This document shows positions 17,401 to 26,247 of a stretch of 64,000 nt of DNA, piece after piece. Position 1 is the stretch's first letter, and each line of letters opens with the position of its first letter. Origin of the DNA: Nocardia arthritidis (GTDB taxonomy: Bacteria > Actinomycetota > Actinomycetes > Mycobacteriales > Mycobacteriaceae); contig NZ_CP046172.1 of NCBI RefSeq assembly GCF_011801145.1, positions 2,108,001 through 2,172,000 on the forward strand, written 5' to 3'. Both the position numbers and the translations under genes were made by a program. The notes beneath the pieces are model-generated. The model had not been told where the DNA came from and did not search any database. It saw only the letters and a list, made by a program, of their open reading frames with translations.

Positions 17401-18444
17401 TCATGGGAGGCGGGCCGTGGACGAACGGTTCTGCGGCCGGGCCGAAATCCGTGCGGCCATGATGACGAGCGTGGCCACCGCGACGACGCCTGCGGCGATT
17501 TCGAACGCCAGGTCGGCTCCGGTTCGGTGAAAGAGCCAGTACCCTCCCAAGGTTTCGCCTCCCAGCGCTCCGGCGAAGACCGCGAGCCGGTGCCGATCCT
17601 GCCAGCCTTCGCGGGTCGACCATTCTCGAATGAGCAGATAACCGAGCACGCCAATAGCGCACTGCGAGAGCAGGATTGCGGGGATCGGCATGTGTCGCAG
17701 CCACGGGTCGGGAATCGAGTTCATCCCGAACCATAGAAGCGCTCCAGCCGCCGCGGCCGGCCCCACCGCCCACGCCGACGGGGCTCGGCCGGCCGCGTGC
17801 GCGATCCCATTCGCCCACTTGGTACTCCACCAGCCCAGCAGCGTCAGGACGGCCGCGAACAATGCGACGCCGAGATACCTCGACAGTCCAATTTCGGCAT
17901 GGACTCCGTAGATTCGCGGCATTGCCACTGTGCGCCAGAACATCCAGGTGAACGCGGCGTCGAAAACGAAGGCGACAGCCGCAACGGAGATGCCGACGCC
18001 GCCGAGCCAGGACTCATGGCGGCGGCGGTGAAAAATGGTCTCGGTCAACAGAATCGGCAGTGTCATGCTCCAGATCGAATGCAGGCCGATATTGAATGCG
18101 GCGTAGGGCCAGAAGATGCCGAAAGCTACTCCATAGGGATGTCCATTCGGCGGAAATATCTGCGGGGTGAGCCAGGTCGGCTCCAGTAAACCTTCCTCGA
18201 TGGCGGCGTACACGGCCCCGAGTATCAGCATCGACGGCCAGCCGCCGCCGCGCCGCCGCACGATCTCTCGGATCACCAGCGCCCCTGGGCCATACAGGCC
18301 CATCTCCACGGGTAGACCGCCGATGATCGACAACGTTGTCGATCCGGTCAGAATCTCTGGAATCGTCGTCGCGAGCACGGCGAGCACCACCACCGGCCAT
18401 CCCCGCCATGATCGCAGTCGCTGGTGAAAAGCCTGATGAGACAT
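17401..18444 (-). CDS. Polytopic membrane protein, possibly CPBP-like
   Basis: A 347-residue membrane protein with about eight to ten hydrophobic segments. The paired acids in AVYAAIEEGLLEPTW recall the EExxR-type motif of CPBP intramembrane proteases, but the other motifs are not clear, so this is only suggested. It is divergent from a MarR gene with a near-palindromic site between them, and is probably its target. Confidence 0.75.
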   Translation of the reverse strand: MSHQAFHQRLRSWRGWPVVVLAVLATTIPEILTGSTTLSIIGGLPVEMGLYGPGALVIREIVRRRGGGWPSMLILGAVYAAIEEGLLEPTWLTPQIFPPNGHPYGVAFGIFWPYAAFNIGLHSIWSMTLPILLTETIFHRRRHESWLGGVGISVAAVAFVFDAAFTWMFWRTVAMPRIYGVHAEIGLSRYLGVALFAAVLTLLGWWSTKWANGIAHAAGRAPSAWAVGPAAAAGALLWFGMNSIPDPWLRHMPIPAILLSQCAIGVLGYLLIREWSTREGWQDRHRLAVFAGALGGETLGGYWLFHRTGADLAFEIAAGVVAVATLVIMAARISARPQNRSSTARLP

Positions 18445-18481
18445 GGTATTCCGCCCCCTTACCGAAAACCTCAGACCAAAA

Positions 18482-18500
18482 TATCTTAGTCACTGAGATA
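18482..18500. promoter_or_regulatory. MarR-type operator candidate
   Basis: TATCTTAGTCACTGAGATA is a 19-bp imperfect palindrome lying between the divergent membrane-protein (18444) and MarR (18527) starts. Size and symmetry fit MarR dimers. Confidence 0.65.
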
Positions 18501-18526
18501 ATTAGAGCCTAAGGTAGATTCGAGGG

Positions 18527-19006
18527 ATGGCGCAAGCGGATACACCCGAACCGGCACAGGCAGGCGAGCTGCTCGGACGCGAGTTCGCCTCGGCCATGGT
18601 CAATTTCCACGAACTCGCCGGCCGACTGATGGGGCTCAGCGCGACCGAGCGGAAGTGCATCGACACGCTCCAACGTCTGGGACCGGTGACGGCCGGGACC
18701 ATTGCCGAGAGCACCGGCCTGACCACCGGAGCGGTCACGGGTCTGGTCGATCGGCTCGAACAGGCCGGTTACGCCCGGCGCGTTCGGGATCCGCTCGATC
18801 GCCGCAAAGTGATCGTGGAATTGGTCGCGAACGAGCAGATGGACAACCTGCTCGCCGAGATCTTCCGGCCGTTCATACGAGACATGAACGCGCTCAACGA
18901 CGGATACAGCGAGGCCGAACTCCGCGTGATCGGCGATTGGGTGCGAAAGACGACAGATGTGCTGATAGCGAACACGCGACGGATCGCCAACCTGAACAAC
19001 CTATAG
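18527..19006 (+). CDS. MarR-family transcriptional regulator
   Basis: A 159-residue winged-helix regulator. The core reads LSATERKCIDTLQRLGPVTAGTIAESTGLTTGAVTGLVDRLEQAGYARRVRDPLDRRKVIVEL, including the DPxDRR wing motif. It is divergent from the membrane-protein gene at 17401-18444 and likely controls it and itself through the site at 18482-18500. Confidence 0.92.
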   Translation: MAQADTPEPAQAGELLGREFASAMVNFHELAGRLMGLSATERKCIDTLQRLGPVTAGTIAESTGLTTGAVTGLVDRLEQAGYARRVRDPLDRRKVIVELVANEQMDNLLAEIFRPFIRDMNALNDGYSEAELRVIGDWVRKTTDVLIANTRRIANLNNL

Positions 19007-19034
19007 CCGCAGAGGCAGGTTCTCGACATCGCGC

Positions 19035-20654
19035 CTACGGCTTTGGTGGGCGGCGCAAGGTGGACCAGAATCCGCATCGGTGTTCGGCATCGAGGTCCAC
19101 TGGGTGAATCATGTTGGGGGCCAATGACAGAACGTCGGTCGCCGTGCGGTACTCCGGCCAGTTCGGTGTGCCTGAGCGGTTCGGGTCGCCGGTTCGGGCG
19201 AAGCGTGTCCAGTAGTCGATCATGGTGTCCGACAGGCGATTCTGCTCGGTGGATAATGGGGTCGGGAATTCGGGGCTGTCGAAGAGATACGGTATTTCGC
19301 CGACGTGCAGTGCGCCGGTCGGGAAGTGCGCCTTGGCCATATCCTTACCCCACGGTGGGTTGGGGTCGGCGAATTCGTATGCGTACGTGGTGGTTTGGGC
19401 GGCCAACGCATCGTCGGTCAGGAGTGCGGTGCACCCCCAGGTGTAGTCGGAGAACAACCGCGCGAGCGCCTGGCTGGGGGAGCCGTAATCGGTCAGTGGA
19501 TATTCCGCCGCGATGCGATCGGCGTCCGCGCCGAAGGCGCTGTCGAGTTGGTTACGGTAGTCGGCGGGTGTGTACACGTGATCGGTGAACGACTCGATGG
19601 CCCAGATGAACGTGCTGTGCTCATCGCGGGTGGTGCCGTGAATCACCGGGACCCGATTGAACTTTCCGCTCGCGATCGCCTCGGCCGGTGCGAGCGGGAG
19701 CGGTGTGTGCTGTCCGCCGTAGGCCGGGCCGTATCCGGCGCCGTCCGCGGCGGCCAGTATCTTCGCGGCGGGGACGGTGCGCAGGCAGTCCGCCGCATCG
19801 GCAGCGGCGCCGCAGCCGAGTTTGTCGGCCAGCTCGCGGCCCTGCTGTTCGGCGGCGGCACGCGGCCGGGCGAACCAGTAGCCGTCGTCGTAGGGCCACT
19901 GATTAGTCTCCGAGCACGGACTGCTTTGCACGATGGCGCGCTGGAACAGGCCTGCCGCGGACGGTGAGGCGAGTAGGGAGCAGGTACTGGTCGCCCCGGC
20001 GGACTGGCCGAAAAGCGTTACGCTGTCCGGATTTCCGCCGAAGCGGTCGATATTGCGCCGCACCCAGCGCAGTGCGGCCTGCTGATCGAGCAGTCCGTAG
20101 TTGCCCGACGCGGCGTCGGCGGTGTCCAGCCCGGGATGCACCAGGTATCCCAGCGCGCCGAACCGGTAGTTCAGGGTCACCACGACCACGCGACCCTTGG
20201 TGGCCAGGCGGCGGGCCTGGTAGGGGTCGGCGGAGCCGAAATAGAAACCGCCGCCGTGGATCCAGACCATCACCGGCAGTTTTTCGCCGTCCGCGTGATC
20301 GGGTGCGGTGACGTTGAGATACAGGCAATCCTCGGAATCGCTGGCCGGATCGCCCATCGGGCTCGCGTTCTGCACGCAGGGGTGACCGGGCGCGGTGGCG
20401 TCGCGAACGTCCCGCCACGGCACGGGCGGAGCCGGTGGGGCCCAGCGCAATCGGCTCACCGGCGGGGCGGCATAGGGAATCCCCTGAAAGGTTCGGTAGC
20501 CGTCGGCGGCGGTGCCGCGAACGGGGCCATCCACGATCTGGACGACCGGATGCTCTTGCGCTGCTGGTGTTTTCGAATCTCGTGCAGTGCAGCTGACCAG
20601 GCAGGCCGCCGCGAACAACGAGGCAGCGCATAGGCGTGAGTGTTTGCGGATCAT
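19035..20654 (-). CDS. Type B carboxylesterase lipoprotein
   Basis: A 539-residue carboxylesterase. ATG 20654 follows AAGGGGAGCG and gives a lipoprotein signal with lipobox LVSC (Cys22). The oxyanion loop is HGGG (133-136), the nucleophile is Ser218 in GQSAGA, and EDCLYLNV is the family signature. The enzyme should be exposed outside the membrane and cleave carboxylic esters. It is divergent from a TetR gene with a perfect operator between them. Confidence 0.93.
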   Translation of the reverse strand: MIRKHSRLCAASLFAAACLVSCTARDSKTPAAQEHPVVQIVDGPVRGTAADGYRTFQGIPYAAPPVSRLRWAPPAPPVPWRDVRDATAPGHPCVQNASPMGDPASDSEDCLYLNVTAPDHADGEKLPVMVWIHGGGFYFGSADPYQARRLATKGRVVVVTLNYRFGALGYLVHPGLDTADAASGNYGLLDQQAALRWVRRNIDRFGGNPDSVTLFGQSAGATSTCSLLASPSAAGLFQRAIVQSSPCSETNQWPYDDGYWFARPRAAAEQQGRELADKLGCGAAADAADCLRTVPAAKILAAADGAGYGPAYGGQHTPLPLAPAEAIASGKFNRVPVIHGTTRDEHSTFIWAIESFTDHVYTPADYRNQLDSAFGADADRIAAEYPLTDYGSPSQALARLFSDYTWGCTALLTDDALAAQTTTYAYEFADPNPPWGKDMAKAHFPTGALHVGEIPYLFDSPEFPTPLSTEQNRLSDTMIDYWTRFARTGDPNRSGTPNWPEYRTATDVLSLAPNMIHPVDLDAEHRCGFWSTLRRPPKP

Positions 20655-20667
20655 CGCTCCCCTTGCA

Positions 20668-20686
20668 TAGTGTATTAGATACACTA
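20668..20686. promoter_or_regulatory. TetR operator, perfect palindrome
   Basis: TAGTGTAT-TAG-ATACACTA is a perfect 8-bp inverted repeat around a 3-bp centre between the divergent esterase and TetR starts. It is a classic TetR-family operator. Confidence 0.85.
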
Positions 20687-20703
20687 ACTCGAGCGATGGC
20701 ACC

Positions 20704-21459
20704 GTGGTGCCGGAGGAATCAGGGGCAGATGTGGAACGGCAAGTGCCGGACGAACTCTCACGACTGTGGCGGCTGCCGGGCGCCGGGCGTACCGGAAGAC
20801 CCGCGGAACTCGACGTGGAACGCGTGGTGCGCGCGGCGGTCGCGCTCGCCGACGAGGCGGGTCTGCAAGCCGCGACACTCCCGAAAGTCGCTGAATCCCT
20901 TGGTTATTCGACCATGTCGCTGTACCGCCACGTCGGTTCGAAGGATGAACTGCTGACGCTCATGCTGGACGCGGGTGTCGCGAGTCCACCCGATATCCGT
21001 ACCGGCCCGGCGCATTGGCGCGACGGGTTGCGCGAATGGACCTATGCGTTGCGCGACGTATACGTCGAAAGGCATTGGCTGATAGACGTTCCGGTCTCCG
21101 GCCCGCCGTCGGGTCCGAACCAGATCGCCTGGTTCGATGCCGGTCTGAAGGTGCTGCGTGCCGCCCGGCTCGCCAGCAACGCGAAAATCGCGGTGCTGGC
21201 GCTGCTCAGCGGCTATGTGCGTCAGATGGTGACGCTCGCCGCCGAACACAATCCCGGACTCGGTCCGGATCCGGCGCGGACCTACCGTACATACGCCGCG
21301 AACCTGGCCCGGCTCGTAGACCGGGACCGATTTCCCTATGCCGCAATGCTGTTCGCCGGAAACGCCTTCGAGGCGCCCGAATACGGCACCGAGCCGATCA
21401 CCGAATTCCACTTCGATTTCGGCCTGAACACGATTCTGCGCGGCATCGCCGAGGACTGA
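20704..21459 (+). CDS. TetR-family transcriptional regulator
   Basis: A 251-residue regulator with a roughly 35-residue extension before the helix-turn-helix (ALADEAGLQAATLPKVAESLGYSTMSLYRHVGSKDELL). The C-terminal domain resembles the TetR_C_1-type ligand domain found with antibiotic or ester-responsive members. GTG 20704 is used because the frame before it closes. It should repress the divergent carboxylesterase and itself through 20668-20686. Confidence 0.9.
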   Translation: MVPEESGADVERQVPDELSRLWRLPGAGRTGRPAELDVERVVRAAVALADEAGLQAATLPKVAESLGYSTMSLYRHVGSKDELLTLMLDAGVASPPDIRTGPAHWRDGLREWTYALRDVYVERHWLIDVPVSGPPSGPNQIAWFDAGLKVLRAARLASNAKIAVLALLSGYVRQMVTLAAEHNPGLGPDPARTYRTYAANLARLVDRDRFPYAAMLFAGNAFEAPEYGTEPITEFHFDFGLNTILRGIAED

Positions 21460-21501
21460 TCTCGCTGGGTGGCCGCCCGGTCCGCGCGGCGAACAAATCT
21501 A

Positions 21502-23223
21502 TCAACGGGTGATGAAGTCTGTGATCGCAATTGTTGTGGCGCTGGGGTTTCCATCGTTTTGGCGGGGTGCGGCGGTGAGGACGTCCAGATGGGTGTAGCC
21601 GATGCCGGTGGCGGCGTCGGGTGGGCGCAGCGGGTGGGAGCCCGGGTTGAGGATCTGGACGATGGGGGTGAGGAGTTGGAGGGTGTCGTTGACGGTGCCG
21701 TTGGTGCCGTAGATGTAGACGGCTCGTTTTTCGAAGGGGCCGTTGGGATATGGGACCGGGGTGGTGTCTTTTCTCGGCGTGCCGGGGAAGAAAGCGTCGA
21801 AGAAGACGGTGGGGCCCTCGAACAGCTGGCGGGCCAGCGAGTGGATGTCGGTGTGTTCGGTTTGGGGCGTTGAGTAGACGCGGCCGGTGTTGTCGGGTGC
21901 GGCGGGTTGGTCGTAGTTATTCCAGGTGTAGAGGGCTTTCGGGTCTGCGGGGGCGACCTTGTCGAAGCCGAGCAGAGATTTCTTCAGCGGCCAGCCGATG
22001 AGTGGCAGGGTGATGTCGGTGCCGGGAATGTCGGCCAGTTCCTCGGGCACCCACAGGTACTTCTCGCGTACGGGACCCCCGCCGAAGCTGCCGAAGCTGA
22101 TGTCGGCCGGGGTGAGCGGCATGGAGTTGTTGTCGAGCAGCGCTCCGAGCATGGCGGTGTTGGTGTAGCGGAAGGACCGGACATCGGGGTCGTTGGTGAT
22201 CAATTGCAGGTGATCGGCGGCGAGCAGGCCGCGCAGGATCAGCTCCATATTCGGGCTGTGTGGCAGCATTCGCAGCAGCTGTGATTCCTCGTCGGGCTCG
22301 AAGTAGGCGGCGATCCCGGCGATGGAGAACAGTGTCATGGCGTCGGGCACCACATTGTCGGGCAGGATGCCCTGGAAGAACGACCTGCCTGCGGTGGCCG
22401 GTTGCGTGCCCGGATTATCTTGCGGCCGTGATTGTTTCGAGTCGGCTTGGTCGATGGTGAGTGCGGTGTCGAGTACGACGAAGCCCGCGCATTGGGCGTA
22501 GCCGGGGGCGGGATGGTCAGCGCTGCCGAATTCGGTGGCTGCGAAGTAGCTCAGGTTCTCCCCGCCTTGCGAATGTCCGGCGCAGTAGACCTTTTTCGCT
22601 CGCTGTTGCGGATCGGGGATCGCCTCGGCGATGGCGGTGTACCAGTCGCGGTTCTGCTGGTCCATGTCATCGGATTTCAGCGCTTCGGTGTCATTGGATG
22701 ACGGCCAGCCGGGGAAGGTTCGTCCGTCCACCGCTTTGTGGTTGAAGTAGTAGTCGACGGCGACTCGGTAGTCCTTGGCCGCGATGGCGGCATCGAGTCC
22801 GGTGCGGTCGTAGTAGCAGGGCGAACGGCGTTGCATGCCCCAGAATTCGACCGCGCGGCTTCGATCGTGGCCGCGCCGCAGTACTTCCGGCGCTAGTGAG
22901 TCGAATTGTTCTGGGCCGCTGAACATTCCGGGCATCGCGGTGACGACGGCATCGGCGTCCCCGGATTGCTGCGGGCCGTCGGCGAGCCGGTACCGCAGAT
23001 AGTCGACGTAATCGCAGCCGGGTGGATGCGGGCCCGCCGCCGCGGGCAGCGGGGAGTACACCTGGACCCAGCTCTTGACCACGCCGGGCCCGGCCTCGCC
23101 CAGGGGCTTCTCGATCCGTTGGCCGACCGTCTGATCGGCGTGTGCCGGCGAGACGCCGATCAGCTGGGCCGACAACATGAGCTGACAGGCGGCCATACCG
23201 GCCACTACGGGTTTGTGTTTCAT
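21502..23223 (-). CDS. Secreted alpha/beta hydrolase
   Basis: A 573-residue exported protein. ATG 23223 gives a signal peptide ending AHA-D (residue 29/30). The nucleophile is Ser218 in GHSQGG, inside KVYCAGHSQGGENLSYFAA. A later Asp and a His near GIGYTHLDVL could complete the triad. The rest is not a family I can name. It is about twice the size of a simple lipase, so it may have an added lid or C-terminal domain. It lies 108 bp downstream of a TetR gene on the same strand and may be co-transcribed. Confidence 0.82.
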   Translation of the reverse strand: MKHKPVVAGMAACQLMLSAQLIGVSPAHADQTVGQRIEKPLGEAGPGVVKSWVQVYSPLPAAAGPHPPGCDYVDYLRYRLADGPQQSGDADAVVTAMPGMFSGPEQFDSLAPEVLRRGHDRSRAVEFWGMQRRSPCYYDRTGLDAAIAAKDYRVAVDYYFNHKAVDGRTFPGWPSSNDTEALKSDDMDQQNRDWYTAIAEAIPDPQQRAKKVYCAGHSQGGENLSYFAATEFGSADHPAPGYAQCAGFVVLDTALTIDQADSKQSRPQDNPGTQPATAGRSFFQGILPDNVVPDAMTLFSIAGIAAYFEPDEESQLLRMLPHSPNMELILRGLLAADHLQLITNDPDVRSFRYTNTAMLGALLDNNSMPLTPADISFGSFGGGPVREKYLWVPEELADIPGTDITLPLIGWPLKKSLLGFDKVAPADPKALYTWNNYDQPAAPDNTGRVYSTPQTEHTDIHSLARQLFEGPTVFFDAFFPGTPRKDTTPVPYPNGPFEKRAVYIYGTNGTVNDTLQLLTPIVQILNPGSHPLRPPDAATGIGYTHLDVLTAAPRQNDGNPSATTIAITDFITR

Positions 23224-23330
23224 CGCCATCGCCTCGGCAAAAGTAGAAAACATGAATGTTTCTCACAAAAGCTAACAGCCGAGGCGTGCCGCGAGCGCTG
23301 ATTGCTCTGGGGAATAGGGGATTTGGGGAA

Positions 23331-24005
23331 TCAGTCGACACTCGGTGGTGGAATATCCACCAGCAGTAGAGCATTCACCACAGCCAGGATCGTCGGCAGC
23401 AGGTCGGGTAACCGCTCGGCGCCGTGCGCCCGGAGCTGGGTGGTCAGTAGGCGGGCGACCGCGCCGACGATCGCCTGGGCCACGGCCTCGGACAGTTCGG
23501 CAGGCAGATCGGGGCGCTTGCGCCGCGCCACGGTGACATGCTCGCGCAGTGCGGCGGCCGCCTGCGACAGGTACCGCTCGTACTGATCCTGAATCTCGCC
23601 GCCGGCCTGTGGAGCGGCCAGCAAGAACACTCGGGCGAAGGCCGGTCTGCGCGCCAGGGCTTCGCATACGCCCCGCCACCCCGCGGTGATCCTGTCGTCC
23701 CGCTCGACGCCGCCCATATCGGTCGCGTCGATGATTTCGACCATCAGATCCTCGAACCCGTGCCGTAGGGCGGCGGCGAAGCAGGCGTCCTTATCGGCGA
23801 AATGCTCGTAGAACGTCCGCCGCGACACACCCGCACGGGCGATCACGTCGGCGACCGTGGTGGTCCGGTATCCCTTCTTCGTAACGACTTCGACCACCGC
23901 ATCGAACATCCGCAGCCGTTGCGACGCCAGCACGGTGTCGCGGTCGAGCTTGTGCGGCCCCTTCGGCAATGCTCGCCGCGCTCGCCCGTCCGGCAAGTTA
24001 CCCAC
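23331..24005 (-). CDS. TetR-family transcriptional regulator
   Basis: A 224-residue regulator. The helix-turn-helix is MFDAVVEVVTKKGYRTTTVADVIARAGVSRRTFYEHFADKDACF. The start is uncertain; GTG 24005 gives MGNLPDGRARRALPKG, in keeping with relatives, whereas the frame stays open to 24263 in non-coding sequence. The secreted hydrolase follows on the same strand, the likely target or operon partner. Confidence 0.88.
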   Translation of the reverse strand: MGNLPDGRARRALPKGPHKLDRDTVLASQRLRMFDAVVEVVTKKGYRTTTVADVIARAGVSRRTFYEHFADKDACFAAALRHGFEDLMVEIIDATDMGGVERDDRITAGWRGVCEALARRPAFARVFLLAAPQAGGEIQDQYERYLSQAAAALREHVTVARRKRPDLPAELSEAVAQAIVGAVARLLTTQLRAHGAERLPDLLPTILAVVNALLLVDIPPPSVD

Positions 24006-24347
24006 CAGCCAAACGTACTCGAGCGGCGCGGAGTGTGGCGGTGACCATAATGTTTGGCGGATGGGGGTGGGCTCGGTTAGGGTAGTCGTGCGAGGCGGGG
24101 AAGTTCCTGGATCTATAGCTGGGGGCCGAGTTGAGTTCCTCCGCGTCGTCCAAATATTTTCCGAGCCTCGATCATCTCGATCGAGGCTCTTTTCGGTTCC
24201 TGCGAGTGCCCGCGTGGAGTTCGAATTCGATACCGAGATAATCGGTCCTGGATCCGGCCGCATCGCGGCCTCCGCCGAGTCATCTGAAGATGTTGTGCAG
24301 CAGGGTGTTTCACCATCGAATCGGATTCGCTCAGTGCGGCAAGCGAT
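24006..24347. other. Intergenic region without gene
   Basis: This 342-bp stretch lies between the TetR start and the response-regulator stop. I see no gene, strong palindrome or RNA; it should hold the TetR promoter. Confidence 0.55.
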
Positions 24348-25004
24348 TCAGGCGTCGACGAAGTCCGATTCGTAGGCGAGGATCACGGCCTGTGTGCGGT
24401 CTCGCACACCCAGTTTGGCCAGGATCGCGCTGACATGGGATTTGACGGTTTCGGAACCGAGGTGCAGCTGCGCGGCGATTTCGGCGTTGGACAGTCCTCG
24501 GGTCATATGTCGCAGCACGGTTTGCTCGCGCTCGGTGAGCGATGCCCGCTCGAACGTGGTTTGCGCCTGGGTATTGGCGCGTCCGGTCGCGAGGCGGCGC
24601 AGCGCCGCCGGGTAAAGCAGTGAATTCCCTTCCGCCACGGTCCGGATGGCGTTTGCTATCTCGGCGGGCCGTGCCCGTTTCAGCAGAAAGCCGTCGGCGC
24701 CCGCCCGCAGCGCACCGTAGACGTAGTCGTCGTTTTCGAAAGTCGTGATGATGAGGATCTTGGGCGGGGCGGATATCGCGCGCAGAATCGCCCGCGTGGT
24801 TTCGATGCCATCCATCAGCGGCATCCGGACGTCCATGGCGACGACGTCGGGTCGCAGCCGTTTGATCAGCGGCAGCACCGCGACCCCGTCGGCGGCCTCG
24901 GCCACCACCTCGATACCGGATTGAGCGTCGAGGATGGCGCGCAGGCCGGAGCGGGCAATGGGTTCGTCGTCGACGAGCAGGACGGTGATCGGCGTCGCGT
25001 TCAT
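24348..25004 (-). CDS. NarL/LuxR-type response regulator
   Basis: A 218-residue two-component output protein. The receiver starts ITVLLVDDEPIARSGL (acid pocket Asp12/Asp13) with phospho-acceptor Asp58 in VVAMDVRMP. The C-terminal LuxR helix-turn-helix is LTEREQTVLRHMTRGLSNAEIAAQLHLGSETVKSHVSAILAKLGV. ATG 25004 overlaps the kinase stop by four bases (ATGA), so the pair is translationally coupled. The regulon is unknown. Confidence 0.94.
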   Translation of the reverse strand: MNATPITVLLVDDEPIARSGLRAILDAQSGIEVVAEAADGVAVLPLIKRLRPDVVAMDVRMPLMDGIETTRAILRAISAPPKILIITTFENDDYVYGALRAGADGFLLKRARPAEIANAIRTVAEGNSLLYPAALRRLATGRANTQAQTTFERASLTEREQTVLRHMTRGLSNAEIAAQLHLGSETVKSHVSAILAKLGVRDRTQAVILAYESDFVDA

Positions 25005-26140
25005 CGAAGCGGGAGTTCGACGTGCACCTGCCAGCTGTCTCCGAGCGGCCCGAGCCGGGCCAGCCCACCGAGGAGTCCGGCGCGTTCGCGAATGCCGCGC
25101 AGGCCGCTGCCGGTGCGTGGTGGGCTCGGTCGTTCGGGTAGCGGGTTGCGCACGCACAGTTCGAGCCGCGCGGCGTCGACCCGCACCGAAACATCAATGG
25201 GCCCGGGGCCATAGTGCCGCAACACGTTGGTCAGCGATTCCTGCAGGATGCGATAGCCTTCCCGCGATATCGGGCCGGGGATCGAGTCGACCGCACCCTC
25301 GACGGTCACCTCCACCGACGCGCCCGCGGAACGTGCCGAGTCGAAGAGGGCGGCCGAGGAGGCCAGCGTCGGACGCTCGACCACCGGCTGCCCGGCGTCG
25401 CGCAGCACCCGCAGCACCCGATCGAGGTCGTCGAGGGCGGCCCGGCCGGTGTCCTCGACGGCACTGAGAGCACGGTCGGTGAACTGGGTATCCGTGGTGG
25501 TCCGGGCGGCGCCGGCCTGCAGGACGATCGCGGTCAGGGCGTGACCGATCGAGTCGTGCAGTTCGCTGGCGATGCGATTGTGTTCCAGCAGTTGTTCGGT
25601 GCGCGCCTCCAGCATCCGCAACCGTTCGGTCGGTGACGGCCCGAGCAGTCTGCGGGCCGCGACGGTGACGAGTTCGCCGAGTCCCACCACGGTGATCGAC
25701 AGAATTGCCAGCGGTACCGGGATCAATACCGCCCACCACCAGTGCGATGGCAAGTGGACCAGGGTGTCCCGGGTCGGCGCGGAGCCGACACTGGCACGGA
25801 TCAGATCCGTGCACAGCCACACGGTGCCGACCCCGACCGCGAGCAACACCGCGCTGCAGGCGAGCCGAATCTCCAACCACCACACCGTGCGCCAGCGGTC
25901 CGGCCAGGTGGTCGCGGGCGCGGCCGTGAGGGAGGCGTCGGGTGTGCCGCGGGTGAGCAGCAGCTCGGCCTGGATCCCTTCGGCCAACCGGGTCATGGGC
26001 AAGAGGCCGACCGGAATCATCAGCAGCGCAACCACATACGGTCGGCTCGGGTCGATGAACAGCCAGAGCGCCGCGATCGTCAACGGCACACACAGATGTA
26101 TGCCGCGGGTATAGGTCAGCGGACGGAACAGGGCGAACAC
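25001..26140 (-). CDS. Sensor histidine kinase (HisKA_3 type)
   Basis: A 379-residue membrane kinase. Four to five hydrophobic segments fill the first 160 residues. The HisKA_3 phospho-acceptor is His195 in ELHDSIGHALTAIVLQ. The catalytic domain has the N-box QESLTNVLRHYGPG and a glycine loop near TGSGLRGIRERAGLLGG. There is little extracellular sequence, so it probably senses the membrane or an intramembrane signal. It partners the response regulator at 24348-25004 and diverges from the S37 protease gene, a possible target. Confidence 0.93.
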   Translation of the reverse strand: MFALFRPLTYTRGIHLCVPLTIAALWLFIDPSRPYVVALLMIPVGLLPMTRLAEGIQAELLLTRGTPDASLTAAPATTWPDRWRTVWWLEIRLACSAVLLAVGVGTVWLCTDLIRASVGSAPTRDTLVHLPSHWWWAVLIPVPLAILSITVVGLGELVTVAARRLLGPSPTERLRMLEARTEQLLEHNRIASELHDSIGHALTAIVLQAGAARTTTDTQFTDRALSAVEDTGRAALDDLDRVLRVLRDAGQPVVERPTLASSAALFDSARSAGASVEVTVEGAVDSIPGPISREGYRILQESLTNVLRHYGPGPIDVSVRVDAARLELCVRNPLPERPSPPRTGSGLRGIRERAGLLGGLARLGPLGDSWQVHVELPLR

Positions 26141-26247
26141 CTTCCCATCGTCGCAGTTCGGGTTCGTTCCGGTCCTCCCCCGTCCGGGGGAAGGCAGCGG
26201 TGCTCGCGGGGGAGGACTGCCACGCCGTATCCGGCGAGGCTGATGAC